NCBI GenBank assembly: GCA_025345505.1
Contig: JANVCC010010406.1
Location: 14,287,562-14,351,561, forward strand
Length of the DNA stretch: 64,000 nucleotides
Source: Todiramphus chloris collaris
Taxonomy: Eukaryota; Chordata; Aves; Coraciiformes; Alcedinidae
Reading direction: 5' to 3'
Shown: piece by piece, positions 49,427 to 61,884 of the stretch
Numbering within the stretch: the first letter of the stretch is position 1
Layout of the letters: every line of letters begins with the position of its first letter
Translations under genes and position numbers: made by a program
Notes under the pieces: model-generated
Databases searched by the model: none
What the model was told of the DNA's origin: nothing
Seen by the model: only the letters and a program-made list of their open reading frames with translations

Positions 49427-49542
49427 ATTTCAGTTGGAAGAGTTCTGCAATGATCATATGGTCCAACTGCCTGGACAATTCAGGGCTGACCAAAAATTAA
49501 AGCATGTTGTTAGTGGCAGTGTCCAAAGGCCTCTTACACACT
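49427..49542 (-). mobile_element. CR1 LINE fragment, left half of a split copy
   Basis: Reads as the minus-strand CR1 3' end (TTTCAGTTGGAAG, GGTCCAACTGCC, TCAGGGCTGACCAAAA). It stops at CTTACACACT, and the continuation of the same CR1 is found at 51557-51709, 2.0 kb away. Confidence 0.85.
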
Positions 49543-50365
49543 TGTGAAATAATTACTGGAGGTGACTTAGAAATTAAAATCTTATTAAAGGTACAGCATT
49601 GTTCACACATGGAAGGAAAGGTATAATATCAAAGAAGCTCCCAGGGTGGAGTGCAACTTGTATGCAAGGAATCCATTCCATGGTGGTTCCCTGGACCACA
49701 CTTCCTGCAAGCAAACTCCATTGGAAGTGGAGTGAAGACTCCACAACCGTGCTTTGGGAATCACTTCAGGGATGGGAACTTTTTGGTACTATGGAACTGA
49801 TAAGCTGCATATTTGCCTCCCTGGGCCAACAGCCTGTCATTTTCTGACAAAGTGCTGTTCTTTGTGAGAATTTTGCTCATTATAATGTCATTATAATACC
49901 AAATGACACCTTAATCCCAAAGGCTACCCAACTCCAAAGTGCAACCATCTCAATGATAAGAAATAATATAAAAAAGGTTTAAGAAAGAGAGAATGTTAGG
50001 GAAGACACCATTGTGTACAAGTCAGGGAAGATACCTCTGCAGATTACCTCTGATTTTGCGATCTGTCAACGGGCTAAGCCTCTCTTCCCCCACACAGGGA
50101 CACCTTTGGGAGAGATCCAGACTTTCCTGAATGGTTTCTCAGAAAACTTAGAAATCTCTATAGAGCTACTTTTTTAACTTAACAGAATTTGTAACCAAGC
50201 TATATGACTTACAGTCTTGATACTTGCACGTGCTTTTTCAGACAGTATATTTACCACTGGCAATCCATACGAACCTGCAATCCTGTTGGTTTGATAAACT
50301 GCACTGTTTACATAGCCACTTGCTCTCACTGAGCGCCGTGTGTGAGTGTGAGTGTGACTGGTCAG

Positions 50366-51451
50366 AAGGTGCAGCACACCACTGAGTGCATCTGTGCTAC
50401 CAGACTTATAGAGTCTGGTAAATAAATAAACCATGTCCTTCACATAGCTGGCTGTAAGCATGACCAGACTGTCCTGGTTTGAGTGAAAATAGAACTAATT
50501 CTGTTCAGTAATTTTACTTTTCAGCTCAGTTCTTCTAATTAACTGCACTGTCTGAAGTTAGAAGCCTGTTCTCACAGACAGTGTCTGCTTCTGGCAGTGA
50601 TAACACCTCATGTTTGGAGTTACTCCCAAGGATTGGTATGCAGACCAAGGCCACTGCTGGATCTTGTGTACCACATTGTGGGGTGCAGAAAAGTGAAAGG
50701 CTGCACCTGCAGGGAGGAGCGGACAGGACGGGTGACTCTAAACCGACCAACGAGGGATTCCATCCCATATACACCATATTTGGTCTAGAGCTGAGGGACC
50801 CGAAGGGTCTCTGGCCTCTTCTCCCCTCTCTTGGACTGCTTTGCCAGCTTTTGCTTGGCTTGGTTCGGGTCCTCTTTCGGTTCCTTCCTTGGAGCACCCA
50901 AGGAGGACTCTGTCTGTTCTGCCTTCAGTCTGGTCTGTGTGTTCCTGAACCTGGTACCAGAATCCAGCTCCTGAACACAGCTCCCGTCTGCTGTGGGGCC
51001 CAGTCTGGGACTGCCCCGGTGCCTGCTCCACAGCATCAGTGGTGACAGTGATGTGATTACCATCAGGGGGGTTGGGTTCGATACTGGTTTTGTATATATT
51101 TGTATATATTCCATTTTTATAATTATTAATTTCCTTTTCATTAAAGCTGTTCTAGTTTCCTTTTCTAATCGCTAAGTCTCTCTCCCTTATTGCCTTTCTC
51201 TTTCCCCTCTGGCGGGGGGGGTTAACAGAGAGTGTCTGTTATAGGTCTAAGGGGCTGCCTGACCCTAAACCGTGACACAGACAAAAGGTGCAGCGTGTTA
51301 TTAAGTGCATCCATGATACCGGACTTATAGTGCTAAATTAAATAAACTGTACTCTTCATATAGCTAGATGTAAGTGTGACCAGATGGAAGGTGCAGTGCA
51401 CTGTTGAGTGTATCTGTGTTATCAGACTTACAGTGCTAAACTGGCCATCAC
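50366..51451 (+). repeat. ~105-bp tandem units, split by an LTR insertion
   Basis: Three units start AAGGTGCAG: 50366 to about 50469, 51283-51387 (as AAAAGGTGCAG) and 51388 to about 51451 (partial). A degenerate earlier unit may lie near 50292-50365. Each carries AGTGCATCTGTG- and ACTTATAGTG-like blocks. The solo LTR at 50470-51277 inserted at the junction of the first two. Confidence 0.75.
50470..51277 (+). mobile_element. Solo LTR, ERVL-like family, copy B (complete, 808 bp)
   Basis: Uninterrupted copy with ends TGTCCTGGTTTG and CCGTGACA and a perfect 5-bp duplication CAGAC (50465-50469 and 51278-51282). ATTAAA near 51140 is the likely polyadenylation signal. A G-run (about 51213-51220) lies near the 3' end. 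It serves as the reference for copies A (7808-8976) and C (59271-59893). The short ORFs within it are incidental. Confidence 0.92.
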
Positions 51452-51556
51452 TCGGAATCTAAGCCTAGCAGCTCTCAGCCTCTCTGATATCTGCTGACAA
51501 GCTGGAATGCAAGAGGATTTATTTTCTGCCAAATTACTCTACCTCTTAGGGCAACA

Positions 51557-51709
51557 ACCCTTGACAGGCTTGGGGCATCCACCACCTCTCTAGGAAGCCT
51601 GTTGCTGTGTTTGTTTGACCACCCCCTTGGTAAAGAATTGTTTCCTACTACCTAGTCTGTACCTCCTTTTGATGCAGCTTTGAGCCATTCCCACATGTCC
51701 TGTCATTGC
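51557..51709 (-). mobile_element. CR1 LINE fragment, right half of the split copy
   Basis: Continues the CR1 interrupted at 49542: TTGACAGGCTTGGGGCATCC, CCACCTCTCTAGGAAGCCTG, GAGCCATTCCCACATGTCCTG. After removing the insertion and one copy of the duplicated ACACT/ACCCT, the two halves abut in CR1 order. Confidence 0.85.
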
Positions 51710-53989
51710 ACATATGGAGGCAGTTAAACAGTTAAGACATAGAGCAAAATTATATTTCTACTTCAATCCCCAATTTAATTTGCACAGCCACTGGCAAGTT
51801 AATATACTGTGGTAGAGCAACCTCCCTTCTGACTCTCAGCTGAAAATGTGTATCCTGCAAATGTGAGGTCAGCAAGCTCAATTAATATTTATACTAGTTT
51901 AAGCAACTACAAACACTACTCTAATTCATATGCAGTGTTTCCTGTGCTTTTCTTAGCTTGTAGCTATATTAAAGTTGTAGCCTTATAGCCCAGTAAATGT
52001 GTCAGTAAATTACAGCCCTGTAATAGGACACAAATTTTGTATTAACCTAACAATGCAAGCCCTAAGACTTGCCTGCATTTAGTTTGGCCCACCTAGTTCT
52101 GCTTCTGCTTGTTTTGTTCTATAAGCAATTATGTAACTCTTTTGGTAGTTATCTAGTATAAAGTAATAGGTGACTATTACCTATTATTGTATTATATTTT
52201 ACCTAGGTGACTATTACCTACTGTTTTATTATATTTCCACCTTCTGCTCAGCATTGTGCTGCCATGTGTTGTAAAGCCTACTGTCACCGACTGTAACAAA
52301 CTGTTGCCTTTTGGATGGCAACAAGAAGTAATAATTTTCTGGAGAAAAAAATACCCATGACCCTATAATAAAACACAGCATTGAGGGCTAGAGAAATCAA
52401 ATCATAGTAGAGGCGTACAGAATGGTAACGGGGTCCTCAGGCTACAAGCAACTTACCAGTCTATTACTGGTCATTTAAAGACTGCAGTCTTAGGAGCTGG
52501 GTAAAACCAGTCTTAGGTGGTAACGGAACATGGAACATGTATCCAAAATACATAAGCCATATCTTGCAGTAAATTCTGATCTACCCTAGACTTGTGGTCT
52601 GATGAAGAAAGAGCGATGTACAAAATATGTCAACATGTACATAAAAGTGATTTCAAACAGATCCTAGAGTGAGAGGGAAATTATCAGCAGGAATATTTTA
52701 CTCCTGCTAGTAAGGAAGAGGAAGAAGCCCCAACATCAATATCATGCTTCTCTCAGTGGTGGAATCAAGATGCAGCCCCCAAACTGCAGCCATTAATGTT
52801 TCATACTCAGAGAGTGAGAGGAAAGGTTAGCATACCATCAAAGAGAAGGGTTAATACCAGAAAGTTTGCTCATACCAATTTTAGCTGTACATAGTCTGAA
52901 CTATAAGTGATGATATATATTTAAATGGACTAGTATTCATTCTTGATAGAGAACTAACTTGGACTACCAAGATTTTACTTAGACTAACAGTAGGTTCTTG
53001 GCTTTGCCTATAAGGCATGTTCTTTGGCTCACAACTGAAGATTCTGTGCAGCTAAATAAAGGACATTCAAACTGGTTTGTAACTTGGATGCAACAAACTG
53101 GCAACCTACCTACATGTACATACAGTCATAAAAACTGTTATGTCCCAGGAAATTTCATCTCGCAAAGGATAGCTTAGAAGAATGGAATTGGTTAACAACT
53201 GTATTCCTTCCCATCCTAATATATCCTTGAATCTTATTTTTTTTGTTAATAATGTGAACTTTGCCTGTATCTTTGAAAGAAATTAAATAAGCCTTTGTTT
53301 TTAGAATTCAGTTCCAGTAATTAAGTGGGGATCCAGATGAGCTGTTGAGCTATTTGCATTGTCTGCAAAACAGAATTTAATATTTCCCTTATTGTTTCTG
53401 TCCTTTTAGATCTAGATAGACACAAACTTCTCCATACTGAATTTAAATAGCTCCCTACTCATCATGATGCCTGTTTTGGACGTCTTCTTGGGCATCTAAT
53501 TTTAGCATACAATGTGCTGTTAGCTTAAATTCTTCATTCAAAGGTCTACATTCATCTCCAGAAGTGCTAGATATTGCATTGCTTTGAGGTTACTTCCATC
53601 GTTATAAACGCCTAGCTGTTTAATGGGAAAGTTTCATGCTGTTCAGTAATTCCAGCAAACTATTTGTACAAGAAAGCCCTCCAACTTTCTCACAGGCCCC
53701 CACAATAACCACAAAGGACAAGAATGTTTTACAGTTTCTGTGTAATGAGGACCAAATGGAATCATGTAGAAATGCCTTGCACATTATTATTTTGTTTGGG
53801 TTGTGCATAGTTCATGAACCACTTCTCTGATGAACAGACAGGAACATAAATGTTTCTAATAAGATAAAAGTCTATTGCCACAGAAAAACACTTGATAAAA
53901 TTTTAGAGTTTTTCAAGAAGTAAAATGGATAGTCATCTTCACAACTTTATAATCTTTTAGTTTTTAAATCACCAGTATTTTCAGTTAAA
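51710..53989. other. AT-rich non-coding DNA
   Basis: No gene recognised. A local duplication of a GGTGACTATTACCTA motif is seen at about 52169-52220. Confidence 0.6.
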
Positions 53990-55780
53990 ACCACAAAAGA
54001 CCTAGTCCAGAACTTGGCAAGGGACACAAAAATTAAGGGTTTCAACAGGTATGTCAGCAAGAAAAAGAAGGTCAAGAAAGTGTACACCCCTGATGAACAT
54101 GACTGGCAAACTGGCAAAAACAGACAAGGAGAAGGCTGAGGTATTCAACAGCTATTTTGCTTCAGTCTTCCCTGGCAACCTCTCTTCCCACACCTCTCGA
54201 ATGGACGGACTGCCAGGCAGTGACTAAGGGAGAAAAGTCCCTCCCAGTGTAAGAGATCAGGTTCATGACCACCTGAGGAACCTGAACACACTTAAGTCTA
54301 TGGGTCCTGACAAGATGCACCCCAGAGCCCTGAGGGGACTAGCTGGTGTAGTTGCCAAGTCACTTTCCATGATATTTGAAAAGTCCTGGCAGACAGGAGA
54401 AGTCACTGGTGACCAGAAAAAGAGAAACGTAAAAAGGGTAGAAAGGAGGACCTTGGGAACCACTGACCTGTCAGCCTTCCCTCTGTGGCTGGGAAGATCA
54501 TGAAACATATCTTTCTAGAAACTATGCTAAGGCACATGGAGGACAGAGAGGCAGCTCAAGACAGCCATCATGGGTTCACCAAGAGCAAGTCCTACCTGAC
54601 CAACCTTGTGGCTTTCTGTGATGGAGTGATTACCTCGTGGACAAGGGAAGAGCAATAGATGTCATCTATCCGGACTTCTGTAAGCCCTTTGACTCTGACC
54701 CCACAATACCCTTCTCTTTTATTTGGAGAGATATGGATTTGCTGGGTGAACTGTTCAGTAGATAATGAATTGTTTGGATGGTCACATCCAGAGAGCAGCG
54801 GTCAATGGCTTAATGTCCAGATAGAGACTGGTCACAGGTGGTGTCTCTCAGGAATCCATACTGAGACCAGTGCTACTTAATACCTTCATTAATGACATAG
54901 ACAGCGGGATTGAGTGTACCATCAGCAAGTCTGCAGAAGACACCAAGATGAGCCGTGCAACTGACATGTGTGAGGGATGGGATATCACCCAGACGGACCT
55001 GGATAAGCTGGAGAAGTGGGACCATGTGAACCTCATGAGGCCAAGTGCAAGGTCCTGCATCTGGGTCAGGGAAAACCCTGGGATTGATACAGGCTGGAGG
55101 ATGAAGGGATTGAGAACAGCTCTGTGGAGAAGGACTTGGGGATACTGGTGGATGAGAAGCTGGACAGGAGGTGGCAATGTGCACTCACAGCATAGAAAGT
55201 AAATGGTATCCTGGGATGCATCAAAAGAAGCATGGCCAGCTGTTTGAAGGAGATGATTCTACCCCTCTGCTCCACTCTAGTGAGACCCTACCTGGAGTTC
55301 TGCATCCAGCTCTGGAGTCCTCAACACAGGAGAGACATGGGCCCATTGAATCAGGTCCTGAGGAGGATTAAAAAAAAACAGTCAGAGGGCTGGCACATCT
55401 TGCCTGTGAAGAAATGCTGAGGGAATTGGGGTTTTTCAGAGAAGGCTCCAGGGAGACCTTAATGCAGCCTTCTAATACTTAAAGGGGGCTTACAAGAAAG
55501 ATGGGGACAGTCTTTTTAGCAGGGCCTGTTGTGACAGGACAAGGGGTAATGGTTTTAAACTGAAAGAGGGAAAATTTAGACTAGACATAAGGAGAGTGGT
55601 GAAACACTGGAACACATTTCCCAGAGAGGCGGTAGATGCCCAATCCCTGAAAACATTCAAGGCCAGGTTGGACAGGGCTCTCAGCAACCTGATCTAATTG
55701 AGATGTCCCTGTTCACTGCAAAGGGGTTGGACTAGGTAAACTTTAAAGGTCCCTTCCAACCCAAACCATTCTAGGATTCT
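53990..55780 (+). mobile_element. CR1 LINE, 5'-truncated, decayed ORF2
   Basis: Covers the RT part of ORF2 through the 3' end (CCATTCTAGGATTCTG). Recognisable pieces include GPDKMHPRALRGLAGVV, GIECTISKSAEDTK (the catalytic FADD box is mutated to SAEDT) and a TALWRRTWGYW stretch. There are many frameshifts and stops, so it is an old copy. Confidence 0.92.
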
Positions 55781-58120
55781 GCAAAAACATACAAGAACAA
55801 ACAGAGTGTAATTCAACTGACCTTATATTATTTACATATTTGCAGCACTTAGTCTTTTGTTAGTACACCTCCTCTTCATTTTGATTGCTGTTTATTTACT
55901 TACACTGAAGTAATATACAGTAGTAAACATATGACTATGACAGACATTCTAGTTCCTTTGATATTTTCTGGAGCTTATGTTGCTGAGAAAAAAAAAAAAT
56001 TCTCCTCTTAGTACACAAAGTTCCATCTTTGAAGTACTTGTCTCTCTGACATTTAGTAAATAATTTGTCCACTATATAAGGACAAATAACCATTATAAAT
56101 CAACAAATACATTTTCAACACGTCAAATTTAAGGTATTTTATTATGCAGTTACGACACAGCTGTACATAAAAACCCAATCATTTGGCAAGCATGTGCTCC
56201 CTAATGAGGATTAATTGCTTCAGCTTTCTTAAATATATATTTTTGTAATTAAGATATAGTTACCTGAAATGTTTTTCCTTTATGCACTTTTCACTTTTTT
56301 TAAGATCCTAGACAAATAGGATTAAGTAATAAATGCTTATTTTTTCAAGTATTCATATGCTTGTTTCTGAGTAAACTGGTAAAATATTGAAAACATTGTT
56401 TGAGCGCTACAAAATTTATCCTTGTTTTTTGATGGGGATGAGCAGATCCAGCTTTTTTTTTTTTTCAGAACACCACTAGTTTTCAGAGATGAAGATGCAC
56501 TAACATAGTTTGCAAAACCAGAACCTTCAGTCCAAGTTTGACAGACACGGGAGAAGCAATTGAAGGCACTAAAAAGAGGTTAGCATTTCAGTTTGGAAAT
56601 AGAGCAGGAAAAGGTGATGTTATACAGTAAAGGCTGGGTTTGCTATGGGTGAAAGGCTAGATTAGGCTAGAAGCTGACTCTGCTGGGCTAGGCTTTCAGG
56701 GAGGATTAGCAGTCATTGTTGAGCTAGTGAGAGACCAAGAATTAGACAGATGTGATCCACACTAATATTGGCTCCTTACATATTTATAAATTATTAAGAC
56801 ATGTCATTAGGCCTAGACTTAGATCTGAAAATGGTTTCCTGACACGTGCTGTTGCTAGTGTTTGCACTTGCAGAGTTTAATGCACTAGGATTATAGTGAC
56901 ATTAATCTATGAAGAAGGTTTAGAACAGATGTGCTAGCATTAGAGCTGTCTTATTGGGAGCTGTTGCAAGAGTTAGGGCTGATATTGTTGTTTTGGCAGA
57001 CCAGACCCAGTTGATTTACAGTAATATCTGGATCCACAAGAAATTGCTGAGTTGGCTTAAACATGTTGCTATCATATTAACATGAGAAGAATTGGAATTT
57101 GACATGATTCAAGTTGCTGAGGTAGGGTTATAGTGAGATCATGAGACAGATTCAGTTCTACAGTGGTAATTTCATAGAGAAATGGTGGTATATTAGGTAG
57201 CAGACTATCTGAAGATTTTTAAAGGAAAAGTGGCACTTTAAATTCAAACTGGAAATTAAATGTTAGTGGGAATAACTACTTTCTAGTGAGAAGTGTTTTG
57301 CCACAAAGAAACAATGGTATTCGTGCTCTAGCTCAATCTTCTGGATTGACCTAGAGTTAGCTGATCCAGTTTGATACAGAAAAGCCAGCAATCATGCAAC
57401 TACCTTCCATATAAAATTACCTAATGTGTCTTGGCAAGACATTAAAAAAACCCCAAACATACAGAACGCTACTGCACTATGGTAATCTAAAAATAAAGAC
57501 TTCCCTTTACCCCTCAACTTCTGCTCACTATAAACCAACTTTTACTTGCCACCCTAAAAATAATTTAAACTTTTCTGAAGCTTCAGTTTGTCCTTGTGGA
57601 ACACTGTACCTGAACTCATATAGTTACTACTTTCTCATTTTCACTTGTGTATAATCCTGAACAAATCAACTCTTCTAGTCTTCCCAGATAGGTTCCCTGT
57701 TCTGTAGATTATCCAAAAAATAGTTTTCTGTACCTGTTCCTAGTTAAATTACGCTGTCCTGACAATGCTAAACAGAATTTTAGATTAAGTTTCATAGGAC
57801 AGTTATAGAAATGGGGTCCCCATTTGAGTCCTTTTGCATGCATGGAAAAATAGCTCTCACAAAAAAAAAAAAAAGATTTGTATGGTAAAAATATGTCTTC
57901 TGAAACTTTGGAAACTTTTCTGGAGGGGTGTGAGTGACAAGGTTTCCACACATCTTTTTTTGGTTAATATAAACACTGACAAGATTATTTTCTGATTTGT
58001 TTCACTAAAAGTTAGCTGCAAAACTGCAGAAAAATGCAGGGATCCTTTGTTACATGGATAAATCAGTAATTGTGCAAGAAGTGTACAATAGCTTACAACA
58101 CATAAATTCTTAACCTTTAT
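55781..58120. other. AT-rich non-coding DNA
   Basis: No gene, RNA or complete repeat recognised. Around 56640-57130 is a stretch with recurring GCTAG/TTAGG/GCTGA words, perhaps an old tandem repeat, without a clear period. Confidence 0.55.
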
Positions 58121-58210
58121 CACAGAATCATTGTGGTTGGAAGAGACCTTTAACATCATTAAGTCCTACCACTTACCCAGCCTTCCATGTCACCACTAAA
58201 GCATGTCCCC
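58121..58210 (-). mobile_element. CR1 LINE 3'-end remnant
   Basis: Reads CACAGAATCATTGTGGTTGG, then AAGAGACCTTTAACATCATT and AAGTCCTACC: the minus-strand CR1 3' terminus, strongly 5'-truncated. Confidence 0.85.
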
Positions 58211-59265
58211 TTTACTGAAAAATAACATTAGCATTGGATATCACAACACCCAGATAATTACATTTACATTGATGTTTCTAGTATTAGACTGTTTTTGTAG
58301 GTTTATTATTTTGCAGTAAAAATTCTCACTGTGATTATTTTTCACATACTCTCAAAACAAATACATTTCCACATTTCAGTCAGCTCACTAACTAAAATAC
58401 AGTTCATCACAGACTGTTGAAGGTAAGGTGAGGTTTTTTTAAAAATTAATTATACATGCCTAGAGATTTCAGAAACACAAAGACCATAAAGAGTTTTAGA
58501 GTGATCAGTTCCTTTCAGTTTTGCAGGATGTAGTTCTTTAATCTAAAGATTTAAAGAGATCTTCTAAAACAATTGGGAAACAATCTCTGCTATTCTGTAT
58601 CTCCCATATATAATAAATCTAGCTGTAAAGCTCTCCTACTTCATGAGTCCAACCTTACTGAAATGAAAAGAGATGAACTGTAGATTTACCACTTCTGAAA
58701 ATTCAGTATGAAAGCTCCAATGGTTTTCAGTGAGTAATTTTATCAAATTCCAAGTAATCACAGCTTTACAAATGCTCTACTGATTTTAAATGAGCTTTTC
58801 AACAGAGCTTGGTTGAAATGCAGTATCATTTTTTTCTTTGAAATTCATGGAAGGTTTCTATCAAAAGTCCAATTTATGATTCCCTGGAAAAGTTCACATA
58901 AAATCAATGTAAGACTTGATTCACTATAGTTTTTTGAATTTTACATGAGCTGCTTCCACGTGTACTGATCCAGATTCAGTTATGATATCACAACAGTGCC
59001 TATTCTGCTTATTCAATGCCAACAACAGCGATATGTTGCTGTTGGTACCACAAGATGCTCACTTGAAGCAAAAAATGTAGTAGAGCAATAAAAATCAATT
59101 ACATGAATTATACAGGTTCAGATGAAAATAGAAAGACTGGATTATAAAGAATATTTTTTTTTTTTTTTATAAATCCTGCAATTGAATAGTAGTTTACAGT
59201 AAAGTCCAAGTTTTAGTCACAAGAGGACTCTATTAATTGCTATCATACTTATTACACTAGGCTGG
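58211..59265. other. AT-rich non-coding DNA
   Basis: Nothing recognised apart from a T-run near 59154-59168. Confidence 0.6.
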
Positions 59266-59270
59266 GCTAT

Positions 59271-59893
59271 TTTCATGGTTTAGGGTCAGGGCAGCCCCTT
59301 AGAACTATAACAAACGCTCTCTGTTAACCAACCCCCCCCCCCCCCCCCCCCCAGGGGAAAAAGAAAGGGAATAAGGGAGAGAGACTTAGCGATGAGAAAA
59401 GGAAACTAGAACAGCTTTAATGAAAATTAAATTAATAATTATAACGGACAGAGTCCTCCTTGGGTGCTCCGAGGAAGGAACCGATAGAGGACCCGAGCCG
59501 AGCCAAGCCAGTCAAAGGCTGGCAAAGCAGTCCAAGAGGGGAGAAGAGCCCAGAGACCCTTCGGGTCCCTCAGCTCTAGACCAAATATGGCGTGTATGGG
59601 ATGGAATCCCTCGTTGGTCAGTTTAGAGTCACCCGTCCTGTCCGCTCCTCCCTGCAGGTGCAGCCTTTCACTTTCTGCACCCCCCAATGTGGCACACAAG
59701 ACCCAGCAGTGGCCTTGGTCTGCACACCAATCCTTGGGAGTAATTCTAAACATGGGGTGTTGTCACTGCTAGAAGCAGACACTGCCTGTGAGAACAGGCT
59801 GCTAACTTCAGAAAGTGCAGTTAATTAAAAGAACCGAGCTTAAAAGTAAAATTACTGAACAGAATTAGTTCTGTTTTCACTCAAACCAGGAGA
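59271..59893 (-). mobile_element. Solo LTR, ERVL-like family, copy C (internally deleted)
   Basis: Reverse-strand copy of the family at 7808 and 50470. It has a perfect 5-bp duplication GCTAT at 59266-59270 and 59894-59898. Terminal bases have drifted from TG/CA. Compared with copy B it lacks about 200 bases between the GGAGGACTCTGTC block and the AATTATTAAT block just before the polyadenylation signal. The G-run of the family has expanded to a 21-base C-tract here. Confidence 0.9.
59332..59352. repeat. Poly-C tract (21 bases) inside LTR copy C
   Basis: Uninterrupted C-run (G-run in LTR orientation). Copy A has a GGGAGGGAGGG form and copy B about eight Gs, so this site is a length-unstable part of the LTR. 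The length may also be a sequencing artefact. Confidence 0.9.
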
Positions 59894-59898
59894 GCTAT

Positions 59899-60344
59899 CT
59901 CACAGGACCAACAGCTACAAATTCAAATAGCTTTATTTCTTACCAACAATAGAATTACATTATTTGGAAACGGGAAACCTATTTATCCTAACTTGATGAC
60001 TACCACAATAAAGCCTGTAGCTTCAGAAAAAGCTTCTGATTTTTCTTTAAAAAAAAAAATTATAACTTTGGAAAGTATTCTCTCATATTGAGAAAAAAAT
60101 TAAGATAATATCATTCAGAAGTGTGAGAAAAGAATCTCACAAATCTAAAACCACTGAGAGAAAACACAGAGACTTCCAAAAATCCTCAAGGTTTTGGTGC
60201 TTTTCCTCCCAATAAAGCCAAGTTTTGAGGACTGTAGGATAAGTCTGTGTTGACACCACTCTGTCTTTTACAGAGAAATACCATAACACATGAAAAATAA
60301 TAGTACTATGGAAAGCTTTAAAGCTCCATATTATGTCATCCAAC
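59899..60344. other. Non-coding DNA between LTR and CR1
   Basis: AT-rich, no recognised feature. Confidence 0.6.
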
Positions 60345-60772
60345 ACAAAAATGGCAAGAAGGAGTACCCAGGAAATTACAGGGCAGTCAGCCTCACCTCC
60401 ATCTCTGGAAAGGTGATGGAGCAGCTCATTCTGGAGGCCACCTCTAACCACACAGAAGAAAAGGAGGTTATCAGGAGTGGTCAGCTTGGATTCACCAAGG
60501 GGAAGTCATGCTTGACCAATCTGATAGCCTTCTAGGATGATGGGACTGGCTGGGTAGATGAGGGGAGAGCAGTGGATGTTGTCTATCTTGATTTCAGCAT
60601 GGTTTGTGGCACTGTCTGCTGCAACTGAATCCTCATAAGGAAGCTTGGGAAGTGTGAGTTAGATGAGTGGACAGTGTGGTGGATTGAGAACTGTCTGAAT
60701 GACAAAGCTCAGAGGGCTGTGATCTAGTGTCTAGCAGAGGCCTGTGGCTACTGGTGTTCACCAGGGGTCAGT
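60345..60772 (+). mobile_element. CR1 LINE internal fragment (RT region)
   Basis: Contains [36 protein letters not shown] and a degenerate [14 protein letters not shown] motif A, then stops at the GTTCACCAGGGGTCAGTAC box. Both ends are truncated, and in-frame stops (for example at 60533) mark it as dead. Confidence 0.9.
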
Positions 60773-60889
60773 ACATAGAGCCAGGTGACTCACAGAAGTG
60801 TTGTTTCTTGAGGGCTTCCTCCATGCATAAATTGTACAGAATGTCTTGAAATTTTGCATACAGTGAAATGAGGACAAACTGTGGGTTTA

Positions 60890-60989
60890 NNNNNNNNNNN
60901 NNNNNNNNNNNNNNNNNNNNNNNNNNNNNNNNNNNNNNNNNNNNNNNNNNNNNNNNNNNNNNNNNNNNNNNNNNNNNNNNNNNNNNNNN
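60890..60989. other. Assembly gap (100 N)
   Basis: Exactly 100 N bases, the usual placeholder for a gap of unknown size. Features across it cannot be judged. Confidence 1.
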
Positions 60990-61387
60990 GTCTGGAGAAT
61001 CAAGACGGGATTTTTAGGGGAGTTTTGTCTTGTCTTTAGATTACTGTGACAGCTAAAAGCTGCCTGAGCTGAGCATAAAAACTTAGTTTTCTTCCTGCTA
61101 AGGAACTGGTTAGGCTCTTTCATTTGTATTATTTCACTGATGTTTTTATTGAATGTTGACGTTACTTAATGCTTTAGGAGGCAATGTATTTTGTCCAGAT
61201 CTATTCTTCCCAGAAGGCAGAGGTTTCAGTTTCCTTCTTTTGATGATGCTCAGTGTGGAGTAAAAGCAAACTGGGGAAGAATTCAAGAGACTGACAGTAC
61301 ATATTCTCTTGAGATTGTTGTCTCAGGTTGGAGACATTTGGCTCAGAGTATTTTAATGTCCTTTGCTGGTTTTGGTTTGGGTTTTGT

Positions 61388-61403
61388 GGTGGTTTTTTTT
61401 TTG

Positions 61404-61436
<33 letters not shown>

Positions 61437-61468
61437 GTTGTTGTTTTGTTTTTTTGGGTTTTTTTTCT
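61388..61468. repeat. T-rich low-complexity tract
   Basis: Long T-runs with G interruptions; source of a spurious Phe/Val-rich ORF at 61191-61520. Confidence 0.95.
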
Positions 61469-61884
61469 GAAGTCCGTTTATTACAGTAGAAGTGCTCAGG
61501 ATGTTGTTTTTGGGTTTTAGCATGTACTGGTATGTTATGATGGTTTACTATGGGCTAAAAGTGAATACAAGTTGTTTGCTGGACATAAACACATAATTTA
61601 TAGCTGTAACAGCTGAGAACAGAAATAGTTTCAGTGGTATTTTTGTATTTCTATTAGAAGGAATATATGTTTATAATGTGCAGTTGTATGGATAGTTTAG
61701 CAGTTTGGACCTTCCTGGATGAAGAAACTACTTGGACTCTTCAGATTTTTACAGACCCCATGGGGTTTAGTGAGTACCTGAAGGTGTTGCAGGAGCATCA
61801 GTCAGTATGATGATGATCAAACTCCATTGTATTGCAACCGTATTGTGGCTATTGTGCCCATAATGGATGCAGAGCAAAATACAG

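Larger units (their letters stand above)
49543..51556. mobile_element. LTR-like element inserted in CR1, itself interrupted
   Basis: The segment separates two halves of one CR1. It begins TGTGAAATAATT and ends GGGCAACA (TG...CA), flanked by ACACT (49538-49542) and ACCCT (51557-51561), a 5-bp duplication with one mismatch. After subtracting the solo LTR at 50470-51277 and its duplication, about 1.2 kb remain. It includes ~105-bp tandem units near its right end. It has no coding capacity. A long solo LTR or a non-autonomous LTR element is the best fit; I do not recognise the family. Confidence 0.65.

Noticed and set aside
50535..51141. Several 90-150-codon ORFs at 50.5-51.1 kb, also at 7.9-8.4 and 59.4-59.8 kb
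   Set aside because: They lie wholly inside the solo LTR copies, are not shared as intact frames between copies, and LTRs of this class are non-coding.
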